From Thermococcaceae archaeon (GTDB lineage Archaea; Methanobacteriota_B; Thermococci; Thermococcales; Thermococcaceae): DNA of 64,000 nt. The stretch spans positions 62,001-126,000 of the forward strand of contig JASGLT010000001.1 of the NCBI GenBank assembly GCA_030156945.1, read 5' to 3'. The translations under genes were made by a program, and so were the position numbers. Positions 6,462-15,771 of this stretch are shown one piece after another; positions within the stretch are counted from its first letter, which is position 1, and each line of letters begins with the position of its first letter. The notes beneath the pieces were generated by a model that saw only the letters and a program-made list of their open reading frames with translations, was not told the DNA's origin and did not search any database.

Positions 6462-8333
6462 TCACTCCTTCTCCCCCTTCAGAATCTTCTCGACCTCAAA
6501 GCCCTCCTCATACTTCTTCAGCTTCCTCTCGAAGAACTCGATGAAGAGCTTGTAGCGCTTGGCCCTGTGCTTCGGGCTTCCGCGGATGCTGTGGCCGTGG
6601 GCACCGCGCCTGAATATGGCTATGTACGCCTCCTTTCCGAGGTCTTTCAGAACGTTGTAGAACATCAGGCTTTGGTCGAGCGGGCAACGGTAGTCCTCGA
6701 GGCTGTGGATCAGCATGAGCGGCGCCTTCACCCTCTCGGCGTAGAACAGGGGGCTGAGCTTCCTGTAGTTCTCGTTTTCGAGCGGGTTAGGGCCGATGAC
6801 CTCGACATCAAGCCATAGGCCAACGTCGGAGAATGCATAGCTGGTGAGCCAGTAGCTTATACCGTTCTCACTTATACCAGCCTTGAAGAGGTCTGACTGT
6901 GTTACCGCCCAGTTCGTCATATAACCTCCATAGCTTATGCCCGTTATACCAACCCTCTCGCGGTCTGCCTGGGGCTCGAGCTTGAAGAACTCCTCGATTC
7001 CAGCCATAATGTCCTCGAAGTCCTCCAAGCCCGTTCTTTCGAGAACTCTCAAAGCGAAGTCTTCTGTATAGCCGTTGCTCCCGCGCGGGTTCACAAAGAC
7101 GATGTAGTATCCTTTGCTTGCCATCAGCTGCATCTCGTACTTGAAGTAGTGGCCGTACATTCCCTTAGGCCCGCCGTGGACGAAGACTATAACGGGGGCT
7201 TTCTCGTCCTCCTTGAGTTCAGGCTTAATGTACCAGCCGTCTATCTCGAGGTCTTTGCTCTTGAACCTGAAGTGCCTCGGCTCGAAGGTCTTTAGCTTTT
7301 CAAAGATGGGCCCGTTGTAGTCTGTCAGCTGTCTCAGCTCGCCGTCGTAGAGGTAGAGCTCCCTTAGCCTCGTTGCAGTCTCGATGAGGAGTGCCACCCT
7401 TCCGTTGTGAACATCGAAGCCCATTACCCAGTGGTCGCCGACGATGAGCGGCTTAACCTCGCTGTCCCAGAGGTAAAGGTTGACCTTTCCAGCGTCGGGA
7501 ACCGTGAAGTATACCTTACCATCGTCGAGCTTTGCACTCCCGGTGTTGAGCGGGCCTTCGTACACGGGCTTAAGCTCGCCGTCCCAGAGATAGAGCCAGT
7601 CGTGCCCGCTCATGAACTTCTTCTCCCTCTTTCCGTGGAGGAGGATGGCCTTTCCGTCGGAATCAACGGCCTCGAATGAGACCCTCTCGAAGAGCTTTTC
7701 CTCCTCGCCGTCCTTCCAGAGGTAGATGTCGTAGAACTTGAAGAGCGCCGGCTTACTCCCCTCCCTGTGCGGGACGTTGATAACTACTCCATCGCCGTGC
7801 CATACCCCGCTGGAAAAGCGCGGCTTCTCGAACTCCTCAAGGATTTCTTCGCTCTCCGTGTCAAGTATCCAGAACGTAGTCTTCTCGCCGTCGAGAAAGC
7901 CCATGTTGTCGAACCAGACGGGAACGTCGTCGTCGAAGACGAAGTCCTCATCGTCCCTCCTCTTGAAGCCCACAACGAGAAGCCTCCTCGAGTCGTCGTT
8001 CCACTGGACTGAGCGGACGTTTTTGGCCGAGAGGACTTTCTTTGCGCTGAGGGTCTCCATGTCGGCAACCCATATCTCACTCTCCTTCTTCTCCTCGTTG
8101 GAACGCATGAAGGCGAGCTTTTTCCCGTCCGGAGAAATCCTCGGCATTGAGGCGTTCTCAACGAACCTCCTGGCACCGCTCTCAAGATCCTCAACGACGA
8201 CGGTGCTCTCGTATTTGTTGTCCTTCATGTTGACCTTCGTGAGAACGTAGGCAACTTTGCTCCCCCTTATCCTCGGGTCGCCGAGGTAGGCGAACTTAGA
8301 AAAGGTCTTATCGTTCCATTCGATACTGCTCAT
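6462..8333 (-). CDS. Acylaminoacyl-peptidase-like serine peptidase, S9 family
   Basis: A 623-residue cytoplasmic enzyme of the prolyl oligopeptidase family. The N-terminal 370 residues form a beta-propeller (repeats such as ISPDGKKLAFM and VQWNDDSRRLL) that limits access to peptides. The C-terminal alpha/beta hydrolase domain begins near PVIVFVHGGP; the nucleophile is Ser467 in GISYGG, the acid Asp547 in SLEDYRCP and the base His579 in GAHGHS. Such enzymes remove N-acylated residues or cleave short peptides, fitting a peptide-fermenting organism. It has its own promoter on the minus strand (GATATAAG near 8365). Length matches archaeal homologues. Confidence 0.88.
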   Translation of the reverse strand: MSSIEWNDKTFSKFAYLGDPRIRGSKVAYVLTKVNMKDNKYESTVVVEDLESGARRFVENASMPRISPDGKKLAFMRSNEEKKESEIWVADMETLSAKKVLSAKNVRSVQWNDDSRRLLVVGFKRRDDEDFVFDDDVPVWFDNMGFLDGEKTTFWILDTESEEILEEFEKPRFSSGVWHGDGVVINVPHREGSKPALFKFYDIYLWKDGEEEKLFERVSFEAVDSDGKAILLHGKREKKFMSGHDWLYLWDGELKPVYEGPLNTGSAKLDDGKVYFTVPDAGKVNLYLWDSEVKPLIVGDHWVMGFDVHNGRVALLIETATRLRELYLYDGELRQLTDYNGPIFEKLKTFEPRHFRFKSKDLEIDGWYIKPELKEDEKAPVIVFVHGGPKGMYGHYFKYEMQLMASKGYYIVFVNPRGSNGYTEDFALRVLERTGLEDFEDIMAGIEEFFKLEPQADRERVGITGISYGGYMTNWAVTQSDLFKAGISENGISYWLTSYAFSDVGLWLDVEVIGPNPLENENYRKLSPLFYAERVKAPLMLIHSLEDYRCPLDQSLMFYNVLKDLGKEAYIAIFRRGAHGHSIRGSPKHRAKRYKLFIEFFERKLKKYEEGFEVEKILKGEKE

Positions 8334-8415
8334 GACGATATCACCGAATTATGTTTGAGCCGAAGCTTATATCGTTTGCGGAAGGTTTTAAACTCCTCAA
8401 ACCTATGTTCTCCTC

Positions 8416-8745
8416 ATGAAGGAGACAACAGCTGTTGGGCTCATACTCGCAGTGGGCGTCGGAATTGCCCTGCTAACAAGGAGCTATCTGGGAGTTGCAA
8501 TAGCAGCGCTCGGAATTCCAGCGTATCTGGCCTATACAGCGAGGGAGCAGAACATTCTGGCGAAGTCCAGGCTCTACGACAGAGACCTATTCGTCATGAT
8601 AATCATCGCAGTTGCAGTTATAGTCGCCTTCGACCGCCTGTGGGATCCAAGACTTGGGCTGATAGCCATGGCGATTGCAGCACCGCTGATAGCCCTATAC
8701 ACCGACAGGTTAAAGGCGAGAAAGGAGGGCGAAAAGTCCGGATAG
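8416..8745 (+). CDS. Small hypothetical membrane protein
   Basis: 109 residues with four predicted membrane segments (approximately residues 5-20, 24-40, 55-75 and 80-95) joined by short loops and a lysine-rich cytoplasmic tail. There is no recognised family motif. A TTTTAAAC box at about 8389-8396 precedes it. Its last 36 bases overlap the end of the convergent kinase-like gene. Confidence 0.6.
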   Translation: MKETTAVGLILAVGVGIALLTRSYLGVAIAALGIPAYLAYTAREQNILAKSRLYDRDLFVMIIIAVAVIVAFDRLWDPRLGLIAMAIAAPLIALYTDRLKARKEGEKSG

Positions 8746-9357
8746 TGTCCTTTTTCTCTTGTATACCTTCAATTTTTCCCGCATTTCCCTTATAAATGCC
8801 TCATCAATACCGAACTTTTCCCTAACCCGTTTAGAAATGGCGTTGTCGCTTAGGAAGAGCATCGCCATAGCAGAAGTTAGATTTTTAGGCTTTCTCCATC
8901 CAGCTTTCTCGAAATCTATAATGTAAACCCTATCACCGATTATTATGTGCTTTCCCCCCTGTATCTGCCCGTGGTCAAGCCCCAACCTGTCCAAAAGGGC
9001 CGTTTTTTCGACTATCTCAAAGAGGTGTCGCTTTTCAATGTTAGCGTGAAGAAGCATCTCCCCATCGGCAAACTCTCTTATGAGGTATTCAAGCCCTTCA
9101 AAAGTGCCGTAGTCCACGAGAGAAGGTGTTACGCGGAAGGGTGCTATCCTTCTTATCACCTCGGCCTCCTTCGAGAAGTTGCGCCTCGGCGAGTCCGGCC
9201 TCTGGAGCTTTATTATGACTTCTTTTTCATGTAAGCGGCCCCTGAAGATAATACTCGTTGTACCCTTGCCGTAAGGTCTAAGGTTTTCGAATCCCTGGCT
9301 TTTTAGATGGGAGTAAAATCGCTCCAACCGAGCCCCACTTATCAGGTGTTCAAACAT
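8710..9357 (-). CDS. Protein kinase-like fold protein (RIO/Bud32-like)
   Basis: About 215 residues with the order of a small archaeal kinase: a glycine loop replaced by YGKGTTSIIFRG, the ATP lysine in EVIIKLQR, a catalytic loop LDHGQIQGGKHI (Asp in LDHG; the usual HxD is permuted), and a DFEKAG metal motif in place of DFG. It is short and lacks the activation segment, as in RIO or Bud32 kinases, so the substrate is uncertain. I start at the ATG at 9357 because the upstream part of the frame overlaps the promoter of the divergent gene and a TATTTAAG box sits about 25 bases before this ATG. Its 3' end overlaps the convergent gene by 36 bases. Confidence 0.7.
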   Translation of the reverse strand: MFEHLISGARLERFYSHLKSQGFENLRPYGKGTTSIIFRGRLHEKEVIIKLQRPDSPRRNFSKEAEVIRRIAPFRVTPSLVDYGTFEGLEYLIREFADGEMLLHANIEKRHLFEIVEKTALLDRLGLDHGQIQGGKHIIIGDRVYIIDFEKAGWRKPKNLTSAMAMLFLSDNAISKRVREKFGIDEAFIREMREKLKVYKRKRTLSGLFALLSRL

Positions 9358-9409
9358 ACGCCTCGATAAACTTAAATAGTCCGGGAATAAAATAGTTTTG
9401 GTGATACCC

Positions 9410-9640
9410 ATGGTGACGGCTTTTATTTTGATGATGGTTACGGCTGCCGGAAAAGAAAGGGAAGTTATGGAGAAGCTCCTCGCAATGCCCGAGGTTAAGG
9501 AGGCTTACTTTGTTTACGGGGAGTACGACCTCGTAGTTAAGGTCGAAACCAAGACGCTAAAGGACCTTGACCAGTTCATAACCGAGAAGATAAGGCGCAT
9601 GCCCGAGATCCAGATGACCTCGACGATGATAGCCATCTGA
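9410..9640 (+). CDS. Stand-alone RAM domain protein (Lrp/AsnC ligand-binding domain)
   Basis: A 76-residue protein made only of the beta-alpha-beta-beta-alpha-beta ligand-binding domain of Lrp/AsnC regulators, without a DNA-binding helix-turn-helix. Typical segments are VTAAGKEREVMEKL, VYGEYDLVVKVE and STMIAI at the end. Such SARD proteins form dimers or octamers that bind amino acids and can co-assemble with full-length regulators. The ATG at 9410 is preferred: GGTGA ends five bases upstream. An alternative in-frame start at 9398 lacks a site. Confidence 0.85.
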   Translation: MVTAFILMMVTAAGKEREVMEKLLAMPEVKEAYFVYGEYDLVVKVETKTLKDLDQFITEKIRRMPEIQMTSTMIAI

Positions 9641-9706
9641 GTCTCCGTATCTTTTTTCTCATTGCTCGGTACCTTTTTTAGTCAGCTCCTGTCCCGACCA
9701 GACTCC

Positions 9707-11254
9707 TCACCTCAAGTCCGCCTTTCTAAACTTCAGCCACGAGGCCGCAAGGTAAAGCAGTGTTGGAATCACAATCAGTGATAGATTACTCTTGTGATTT
9801 AAAAGACTAACTAACGGCCCTGGCGGCAGTACTTTCTTCGGAGACACCGCCGATGCTAAGACAGAGTGCTGAACCTCTGGAACCGGGAAGTAGAGGGCCT
9901 TTCTCGTGAACTCTTCAGAGCGTCCAAACACTGCCATAAATGCTATCGGTACTGCGAAGTCCAGCAGGAAGGCCAGCAGGATTGAGGTTAGGAGTGCTTT
10001 TCTGCCCCCTGTGAGGGTTGAGAGCAGGTAGCCGAGGGCAAGGTAGTAGAGGAGCGAGAGGAAGACCAGAACTCCGAAGACGAGCCCAATTTCAACGGCC
10101 CTCCTTCCACCCCCGAGGTGAACGGCGTAGGCGATGAGAACCCCCGCGTAAAGGGCCGTTCCGAGGAAGACCGCCACCATGTCACTCAGGAGCGTTCCCA
10201 AGAAGAAGTCCTTTCTCCTTAGGGGCTTGCTGAGCAGGACTCTGGCAGTTCCGTTCTCTATGGTCGAGCTTATTGAAAGCGTCCCGAGCGGGAGAACCAC
10301 GAGGGGCAGGGGAACCCCGCTTAGGTTGAAAATGAGCGAGTTCAAAAGGCCTGCAGGGCCGTAGTGAGTGTAGCCTTTGCTGAGGGAGGGTAACTTCATC
10401 AGTGCCATCAAGCCTGAGAAAACTGCAAAGGCAATGAAGCGCTTGCTCTGCAGGCTCAGACCGAGGAAAACTCCGTAAAGCCCGCGCAGTGGGGAGGAGA
10501 CACCCACGGGCACTTCCGCGGGTAGGGATCTGGATCCTCTGAGCTCCGTCAGTCTGAAGAGCTCCATTCCAGCGATTGAGAGGGCAAGTGAGAGGGCTAA
10601 AAGCTCTCCAACGGGTCTGTGAGATATCAAGATTTCACTTTCAATAGAAAGAACCTTTCCAAGATAAACCGTCGGGATAAACGAATAGTCTAGCTCTCCC
10701 GCGAGGGCAAGGATGACGAAGGCCCCGAGGCCGAGAACGACTCCGAAGTCTCGGGAGGTCGCGAGCGGGAGCAGGAGGAGGGCGATTCCGATTACACCGA
10801 TCAGCGAGAGCGAGAGTGCGAGCGAGCCGAGAACGTAGTCCCTGACCTCGAAGCCGTGAAGGAACATCGCGAGCGCTCCGGAGAGTACCATCCCCGTGAT
10901 GGAAGCTAAGGCGAGCTTTAACCCCTCAATGACCCAGTTGAGGAAGTAGCGCCTTCTCGTTAGCGGCTTTGAGAGCATCAGGACCAAGTTGCCGCGCTCA
11001 AAGTCCGAGCCGAAGCGCGAGAGGAGCAGAACCAGGAAGACGGGAACCAAAAGATACTTGAAAAAGCTGGGAAGCCACTTCCTCAGAAGTTCGAGCGTCA
11101 CTAAGTAGCCAAGCTTTTCTGGGGGGAGTGTTATGTTGTGGACGCTGAAATAGTATAGCTCCAGCTCTACTCCGATGGCTGGGAAGAGGGAGATGAGGAA
11201 GACGATAACTGGATGGTTCGTTCTGATCCGTTTCATCAGTTTGATCCCTTTCAT
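9707..11254 (-). CDS. ABC-2 type membrane permease
   Basis: 515 residues with about twelve membrane segments in two halves, each with a PL(T/R)RR.YFL..-type coupling helix (KPLTRRRYFLNW near residue 97, KPLRRKDFFLGT near 340), the signature of ABC-2 permeases that act on drugs, lipids or polysaccharides. Its ATG overlaps the stop of the upstream permease gene (ATGA), so both are one operon. No ATPase gene is nearby; a shared or distant ATP-binding subunit must serve it if it is an ABC exporter. The gene is duplicated internally, giving a fused two-permease polypeptide. Confidence 0.7.
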   Translation of the reverse strand: MKGIKLMKRIRTNHPVIVFLISLFPAIGVELELYYFSVHNITLPPEKLGYLVTLELLRKWLPSFFKYLLVPVFLVLLLSRFGSDFERGNLVLMLSKPLTRRRYFLNWVIEGLKLALASITGMVLSGALAMFLHGFEVRDYVLGSLALSLSLIGVIGIALLLLPLATSRDFGVVLGLGAFVILALAGELDYSFIPTVYLGKVLSIESEILISHRPVGELLALSLALSIAGMELFRLTELRGSRSLPAEVPVGVSSPLRGLYGVFLGLSLQSKRFIAFAVFSGLMALMKLPSLSKGYTHYGPAGLLNSLIFNLSGVPLPLVVLPLGTLSISSTIENGTARVLLSKPLRRKDFFLGTLLSDMVAVFLGTALYAGVLIAYAVHLGGGRRAVEIGLVFGVLVFLSLLYYLALGYLLSTLTGGRKALLTSILLAFLLDFAVPIAFMAVFGRSEEFTRKALYFPVPEVQHSVLASAVSPKKVLPPGPLVSLLNHKSNLSLIVIPTLLYLAASWLKFRKADLR

Positions 11255-12483
11255 TTAACCACGCCCCTAAGCTCGATTCTGAGAGCGCGCAGGTGGATAA
11301 GGAGTATAACAGGTAGCGTGAGAATAAGGAACAAGACGGCAACGAGGATTGAGCTCTCCTGGAGCGTTGGACTCATCAAAAGCCCTAAAAACGGGAGCAC
11401 TACGAGCGCCAGTTTCCTGCTGAACAATCCTATGAGAAAAACGACTGAAGACGTGAACAGAACCACTGGGAAGGAGGGGCCAAAAACAGGTGTGAAAAGG
11501 GTAAAAACGGCCGAAACCACGAGGAAACGCCCAGTTATATATGTCCTTCTTACGGGTTTGCTGAGGATTAGGGAGTAATCTTCCGAGAGGACCTCCAGCA
11601 CTACCAGGGGGAGGAGGAATAGGGAGAAGAACGCCTTAAGAGTTCCCTCAACCGGAAGGATTAACACCATGAAGAGCGCGAGGAACGCTCTCGAAGCCCA
11701 GAGGGCCGCCACCTCCTTCCGAACCCACCAGGGGAGCGATTGGACGTACAGTGATGGGAGTGTCGGTCTTAGAAGTCCGCCTGGTTCGAGGCGGAGGAAA
11801 GTAAGGAGGGAAACCGCGAGTAGAAGGGCCGTAAAGCCAAGAGAAATCCCAAACCTGAGAAACGCGTCTTTCCAATCTCCATCCGCAACGTCGCGGGCAA
11901 AGAGTTCGAGCTGGACGCCGGGTGAGAAGAACGCCATATTGCCGTACTCCTTTTCGAGGGAGTGCACGATGGCAGAGTACTCAGCTTTTTTGGCCTCGTA
12001 ATCAGCAAAGGTCTCGATTCCCAGCGCTTTCTGAGCGTTGTCTTGGGCCTTCATATCTATGTAGCCCATTGGGACGAACGTCAGAAAGAGGAAAATCACA
12101 GTCCCCACGAGGACGACCTTCTTCGAGTTTTTGAGGAAAAACGCGGTTAGGTATCCCATTGGAAGGAAGGGGAGGGCAAACAAGGCATAGAGGGCGCTTA
12201 TGGGCTTTATGGCTGCAGGGAGGAATACAAAAAGGGACAGTGTGATGTGGGAGAGGAGGAGTCCAATGAAGAGCCTAATCCTTTGAATAGGTTTTGAAAG
12301 CAGTGTTTCAATCCCCTCGGAGATGCCCATCGGAAAAACCGAGGAAAGCAGGAAGCCGAGGACTAAGTAAGGAATTATGGGTGAGATTTCACTATCAATG
12401 AGCGTGGAGATTAGGGTTAAGACCGATGCAACCAGGAGGGGTCTTGAGAGCCGCCGTATTTCGATTTTGAGGATGGTCAGCAT
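11251..12483 (-). CDS. ABC-2 type membrane permease
   Basis: About 410 residues with ten or more membrane segments. Two SKP-containing coupling motifs are visible (LLSKPIQRIRLFIG near residue 60 and LILSKPVRRTYITG near 305), matching the paired motifs of the downstream permease. The ATG at 12483 is chosen for the GAGGTGATAAA site immediately before it. Together with the following gene it probably forms a heterodimeric transporter in the membrane. The nearest strong TATA-like box (TTTTTAAG, about 12617-12626) would leave an unusually long leader of about 110 bases; the 296 bases before the gene hold nothing else I can identify. Confidence 0.7.
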   Translation of the reverse strand: MLTILKIEIRRLSRPLLVASVLTLISTLIDSEISPIIPYLVLGFLLSSVFPMGISEGIETLLSKPIQRIRLFIGLLLSHITLSLFVFLPAAIKPISALYALFALPFLPMGYLTAFFLKNSKKVVLVGTVIFLFLTFVPMGYIDMKAQDNAQKALGIETFADYEAKKAEYSAIVHSLEKEYGNMAFFSPGVQLELFARDVADGDWKDAFLRFGISLGFTALLLAVSLLTFLRLEPGGLLRPTLPSLYVQSLPWWVRKEVAALWASRAFLALFMVLILPVEGTLKAFFSLFLLPLVVLEVLSEDYSLILSKPVRRTYITGRFLVVSAVFTLFTPVFGPSFPVVLFTSSVVFLIGLFSRKLALVVLPFLGLLMSPTLQESSILVAVLFLILTLPVILLIHLRALRIELRGVVK

Positions 12484-12779
12484 TTTATCACCTCTCGGAC
12501 GTAATCCGGATTTGGCGGGAAGCTTGAAGGCTAGTGGGCTACTTTTCACATCTCTAAAAACCTCAAGACTACTCCTAAGATGTCCTTCATTCCCATCGAG
12601 AAAAGTTAGAAGGGGGACTTAAAAATTTACCTCTCGTCTATTCCCCCCACGCGCTTTATCCCCCTCGGCATTCTTAGTCCCTTTGAACACCGCTAGGGAC
12701 ATGGGATAATGGACTGGCCGGCATCGTAGGGGGTACACTCAAATCTTGACTCTAATTTTGTAAGGAAGGTACGGCATGA

Positions 12780-13964
12780 TCACAGCCGTGGCTGCCACTG
12801 ATCAACGTCCTCCTTGAGCACGCTCGAAACCGCGATTGCAAAGAACGCTATTACCACCGCGGAGACTAGGACTGCCCACCAGTAGCGACCCATCAATGCT
12901 CCCTGCTTGAGAAGTTCTGAGGTGTAAGAGCCCCAATTAGTGCCCGGAATAATGTTGAACAGACCTAACACAGAAACAAACGCCACCACCCTGGGGAAGA
13001 GCATGCTGACGTAGGAAAGCGTATAACTGAGCACGAGGGGGAGAATGTGCCTGGATATTATGTAAACATCCGAGGCACCCATACTTTTGCTGGCCGCAAT
13101 GTACTCCTGAACTTTCTCATTTTCCACTATGCCCCGTACTGAGTTGGAGTACTGGCTGAAAAAGAAGAGCGCTATGATGATCCCGGCGAGCCAATCCGGA
13201 ATAATGAGTTTAGTGTACGCTCCCACCTTGGAAACGGCGTATATCATTACCAGGACGAGGGGGATTGCCGGTATTGAATGAAACGCCTCCACCAGCACCC
13301 TCGCAGCGTCACCGACAACGTTGGAGTAATAGCCGGACATCACGCCAAAGGGCAGGCCTATGACTATAACGAACAGCACTGCAAAGCCAGCGAGCACAAT
13401 AGTTCCCCATGTGGCCCGTACAAAGCCGACCCATAGGTCCCTGCCATATCCGTCGGTACCCAACAGGCCGTAGGCGTTGCCGAATAGAACTGACTCTCCA
13501 GATTCAACTCTAATTGTGTAGTCCCCCATCAAAAGAGTCCCATCTCCAGAGAGGAAGAGAATCTGAGCAGGCTCGTGAAGAACAATACTACCCTCATCGA
13601 GGCCCAGCTCCCTTCCGAAGGCTTTGACTTGGGCGGCCAAGGTGACGTTGGAGTTGATGCTTCCCGTTCCCGAAAGCCTGATTGAAAGGCCATCAGGACG
13701 GATTATGAGGAGGGTGGCGTTTGAAAGCACCAGGTTGGTCGGCAGGGTTCTCACTGACACAACGAGCTCTTCTCCCTCGCTCAATTTAAGCGACACCATG
13801 TCTGCCCTTGGATGCCAAACGGGGAGGGCGTTTTTTGGATAGTCGACCCAATAAAGCCTATCGTCCCAGTGCTTCATCTCCTCTGAAGAAACCGAGCTAC
13901 GTGCGCCCAGCATGAACACGATAAAAACGGCCACCATCATGAGCCCCCGCTTGTTCACCCTCAT
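12780..13964 (-). CDS. ABC transporter permease, DppC/OppC family
   Basis: 394 residues. After an N-terminal membrane anchor comes an unusual 150-residue extracellular insert (about residues 30-180), then a canonical inner-membrane permease domain with LGTDGYGRDLWVGFVRA near 170 and the EAA coupling loop AASKSMGASDVYIISRHILP near 290. DppC-type permeases pair with DppB to import di- or oligopeptides. It overlaps the DppB gene by four bases. The usual binding protein and the two ATPases are not adjacent. The large extracytoplasmic insert is uncommon in bacterial DppC but seen in Thermococcales homologues. Confidence 0.78.
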   Translation of the reverse strand: MRVNKRGLMMVAVFIVFMLGARSSVSSEEMKHWDDRLYWVDYPKNALPVWHPRADMVSLKLSEGEELVVSVRTLPTNLVLSNATLLIIRPDGLSIRLSGTGSINSNVTLAAQVKAFGRELGLDEGSIVLHEPAQILFLSGDGTLLMGDYTIRVESGESVLFGNAYGLLGTDGYGRDLWVGFVRATWGTIVLAGFAVLFVIVIGLPFGVMSGYYSNVVGDAARVLVEAFHSIPAIPLVLVMIYAVSKVGAYTKLIIPDWLAGIIIALFFFSQYSNSVRGIVENEKVQEYIAASKSMGASDVYIISRHILPLVLSYTLSYVSMLFPRVVAFVSVLGLFNIIPGTNWGSYTSELLKQGALMGRYWWAVLVSAVVIAFFAIAVSSVLKEDVDQWQPRL

Positions 13965-14974
13965 GCCGTAATCCCCCTCGGGTCTAGTCTGGTTTTAAGG
14001 AATTCAACTGCCATAGCGATAATGAGGTTCAGCACTATGAATGCCAAGAGCGGGAATGCAAAGAGGCTGGGGATGAAGTAGAAGGTTTCTGCCATTGAAC
14101 CGGAGAAGCTTGAACCAATCATTTGTCCCAGCCCTCCAAGCTTAAAGAGGTGGTCAACGACGATAACTATGCCCTCGACCTCGATTAGGTGCGAAAACCA
14201 TATGGACAGTGCCGGCACGGATATCGCCCTAAGGGCGGACATCAGAATCCTGTTTTCGGGAAGGCCCATAGCACGTTTGTAACTCACATAGGGGTTGAGA
14301 ACCTCCCTGCTTAACAGAAAGTAGAACTCGACCGCAAGGTACCAAAAAGAGGTCAGGACGACCGTAAGAACGGGAAATAACATGCTCTCAAGAATATCGA
14401 GCAGTTCTGCACCAGGGCCGGGGAATATTAAGAGATCGTTGGGGAGCGGCGAGTAAATGATGAGGAGGATGAAAACAACTCCCGGCCACCAGGCGGGAAT
14501 CCCCAAAACCACCCTGGCAAGGTTATTTAAGATCCCAGCCACCTTAGGACTTTTTAGTGCCCAAAAGGCAACCATGAGCGAGAGCGGGACTAAAATGATC
14601 TCGGAGATAAAGAGGAGAATCAAAGTTCGCAGAAGAGCCTCTTTTCTTGGAATCCTGAACTGATATAACTCAAGTTTTCTCCAAATTTTGTCCTGAGGGG
14701 GTTTTACCGACGATACTAGTGCATTGAAGCCCACAACCACGGAGGGTTTTGTGAGTTCCGGGTACTTCTTGGGAGCTATGTACTTCATGTAGTACTCCTC
14801 CGGCGTCATGCCTAACTTAGGGGCGTTTTTGTAAACCTCAGGATGTTTTAGGATATCGTTTTTTGCCATCTCCCTAAGTCCGGCCTTGACGCCCGTTCCC
14901 ACTAAAAAGGTCACCAGCAAGAGCGTCAGCGTGAACCTGACCGCCACCCGGAGCAGTCCCCGTGCGTTTCTCAA
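13961..14974 (-). CDS. ABC transporter permease, DppB/OppB family
   Basis: 337 residues with six membrane segments and a substrate-facing insert (about residues 30-110). The EAA-type loop is YKRAMGLPENRILMSALRA near 240, and the C-terminal segment LDPRGITA is typical of DppB (LDPR.). It starts with TTG behind GGAGGG and is first in a two-gene operon with the DppC-like gene. Peptide import is the expected role by family. No ATPase is present in the neighbourhood, so if functional it must use one encoded elsewhere. Confidence 0.78.
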   Translation of the reverse strand: MRNARGLLRVAVRFTLTLLLVTFLVGTGVKAGLREMAKNDILKHPEVYKNAPKLGMTPEEYYMKYIAPKKYPELTKPSVVVGFNALVSSVKPPQDKIWRKLELYQFRIPRKEALLRTLILLFISEIILVPLSLMVAFWALKSPKVAGILNNLARVVLGIPAWWPGVVFILLIIYSPLPNDLLIFPGPGAELLDILESMLFPVLTVVLTSFWYLAVEFYFLLSREVLNPYVSYKRAMGLPENRILMSALRAISVPALSIWFSHLIEVEGIVIVVDHLFKLGGLGQMIGSSFSGSMAETFYFIPSLFAFPLLAFIVLNLIIAMAVEFLKTRLDPRGITA

Positions 14975-15275
14975 TCAAATCCCTCCTATTGCACTCCCCT
15001 ATCAAAAAATAAAAAGTGAAAAACTATTCAAATAATATCCAGCCTTAGGCAATCGGTATCCCTGACTGTTCCGCAGCTTTCCTCCGGACAGAGATCAATC
15101 ACACAGTTCCACTCGGGCTCCGCTGACTAGCTTCCGACATTCAGCTTCTTTAACACCAGGCATCAGCCCTTTAGGCTTTGCCTTATTGGAATCTCAGCTC
15201 CCATCGCCCTATAGAGGGGAAATGACCTTATCCAAAGGGCTTCATCCCGAATCACTTGACCCGTCTAATCCTACC
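14975..15275. other. Intergenic stretch, about 300 bases
   Basis: This holds the promoter of the DppB gene (AT-rich 15003-15045 on the minus strand). On the minus strand around 15045-15165 there are short cysteine-containing frames that faintly resemble the variable tails of IS605-type TnpB proteins, but nothing firm. No RNA gene was recognised. Confidence 0.4.
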
Positions 15276-15623
15276 TCACTTTCCTTTTAGACTTATATCG
15301 AGACTTAGGGAATCCCCTCCCTCGTTCCTGATGATAACCTTCCAAGAACCCTCGGGGAGCTTCACGGTCTCCTTAACCTCGGTAACGTTCTCCTTCTTGA
15401 AGATTTCCTTTGATCCGTCCGAGGAGACTATCAGCAGGGTAAACGGGCCGTTTCCAGAGACCTTAACCTCCAAGTCCACCGGCCCCTTGAAGGAGTAACT
15501 GAGTTCCTTATGCGGCCCAACTATCTTGCCCTTTGAGTAGACGAAGTTTCCTCCCTCCATGCATCCGGCAACGAGAGCCACAAGGAGCAAACTGGTTAAA
15601 ACTACGAGGCCCCCTCTACTCAT
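15276..15623 (-). CDS. Small lipoprotein, beta-sandwich-like
   Basis: 115 residues with a signal peptide ending in the lipobox LVALVAGC, so the mature protein begins with a lipid-anchored cysteine at residue 21 on the outer face of the membrane. The remaining 90 residues are predicted beta strands (LEVKVSGNGPFTLLIVSS, VKLPEGSWKVIIRNEG), similar to small secreted domains that mimic the C-terminal pre-peptidase fold. No function can be assigned. It stands alone on the minus strand between the DppB gene and the phosphate genes. Confidence 0.65.
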   Translation of the reverse strand: MSRGGLVVLTSLLLVALVAGCMEGGNFVYSKGKIVGPHKELSYSFKGPVDLEVKVSGNGPFTLLIVSSDGSKEIFKKENVTEVKETVKLPEGSWKVIIRNEGGDSLSLDISLKGK

Positions 15624-15771
15624 CCTTAATCCCCCGGCCGATAACTAAAATTTCCACAGCAGAAATGATCACGAGACATTATAAATTTTACCCCTCAAGT
15701 GAGATATTGCACTGTATGGATGAGAACAGATAAGTAGCAAAACTAAACAGAATAACAATAAAGAAAAATCC

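Noticed and set aside
9398-9410. Glycolytic regulator motif near GGTGATACC
   Set aside because: Only the GTGATA half is present, which is explained by the ribosome binding site; the same applies to GGTGATA near 43801.
15040-15170. Short cysteine-containing frames on the minus strand resembling a TnpB tail
   Set aside because: Too short, with stops, no catalytic or zinc-finger motif and no element ends; resemblance is impressionistic.
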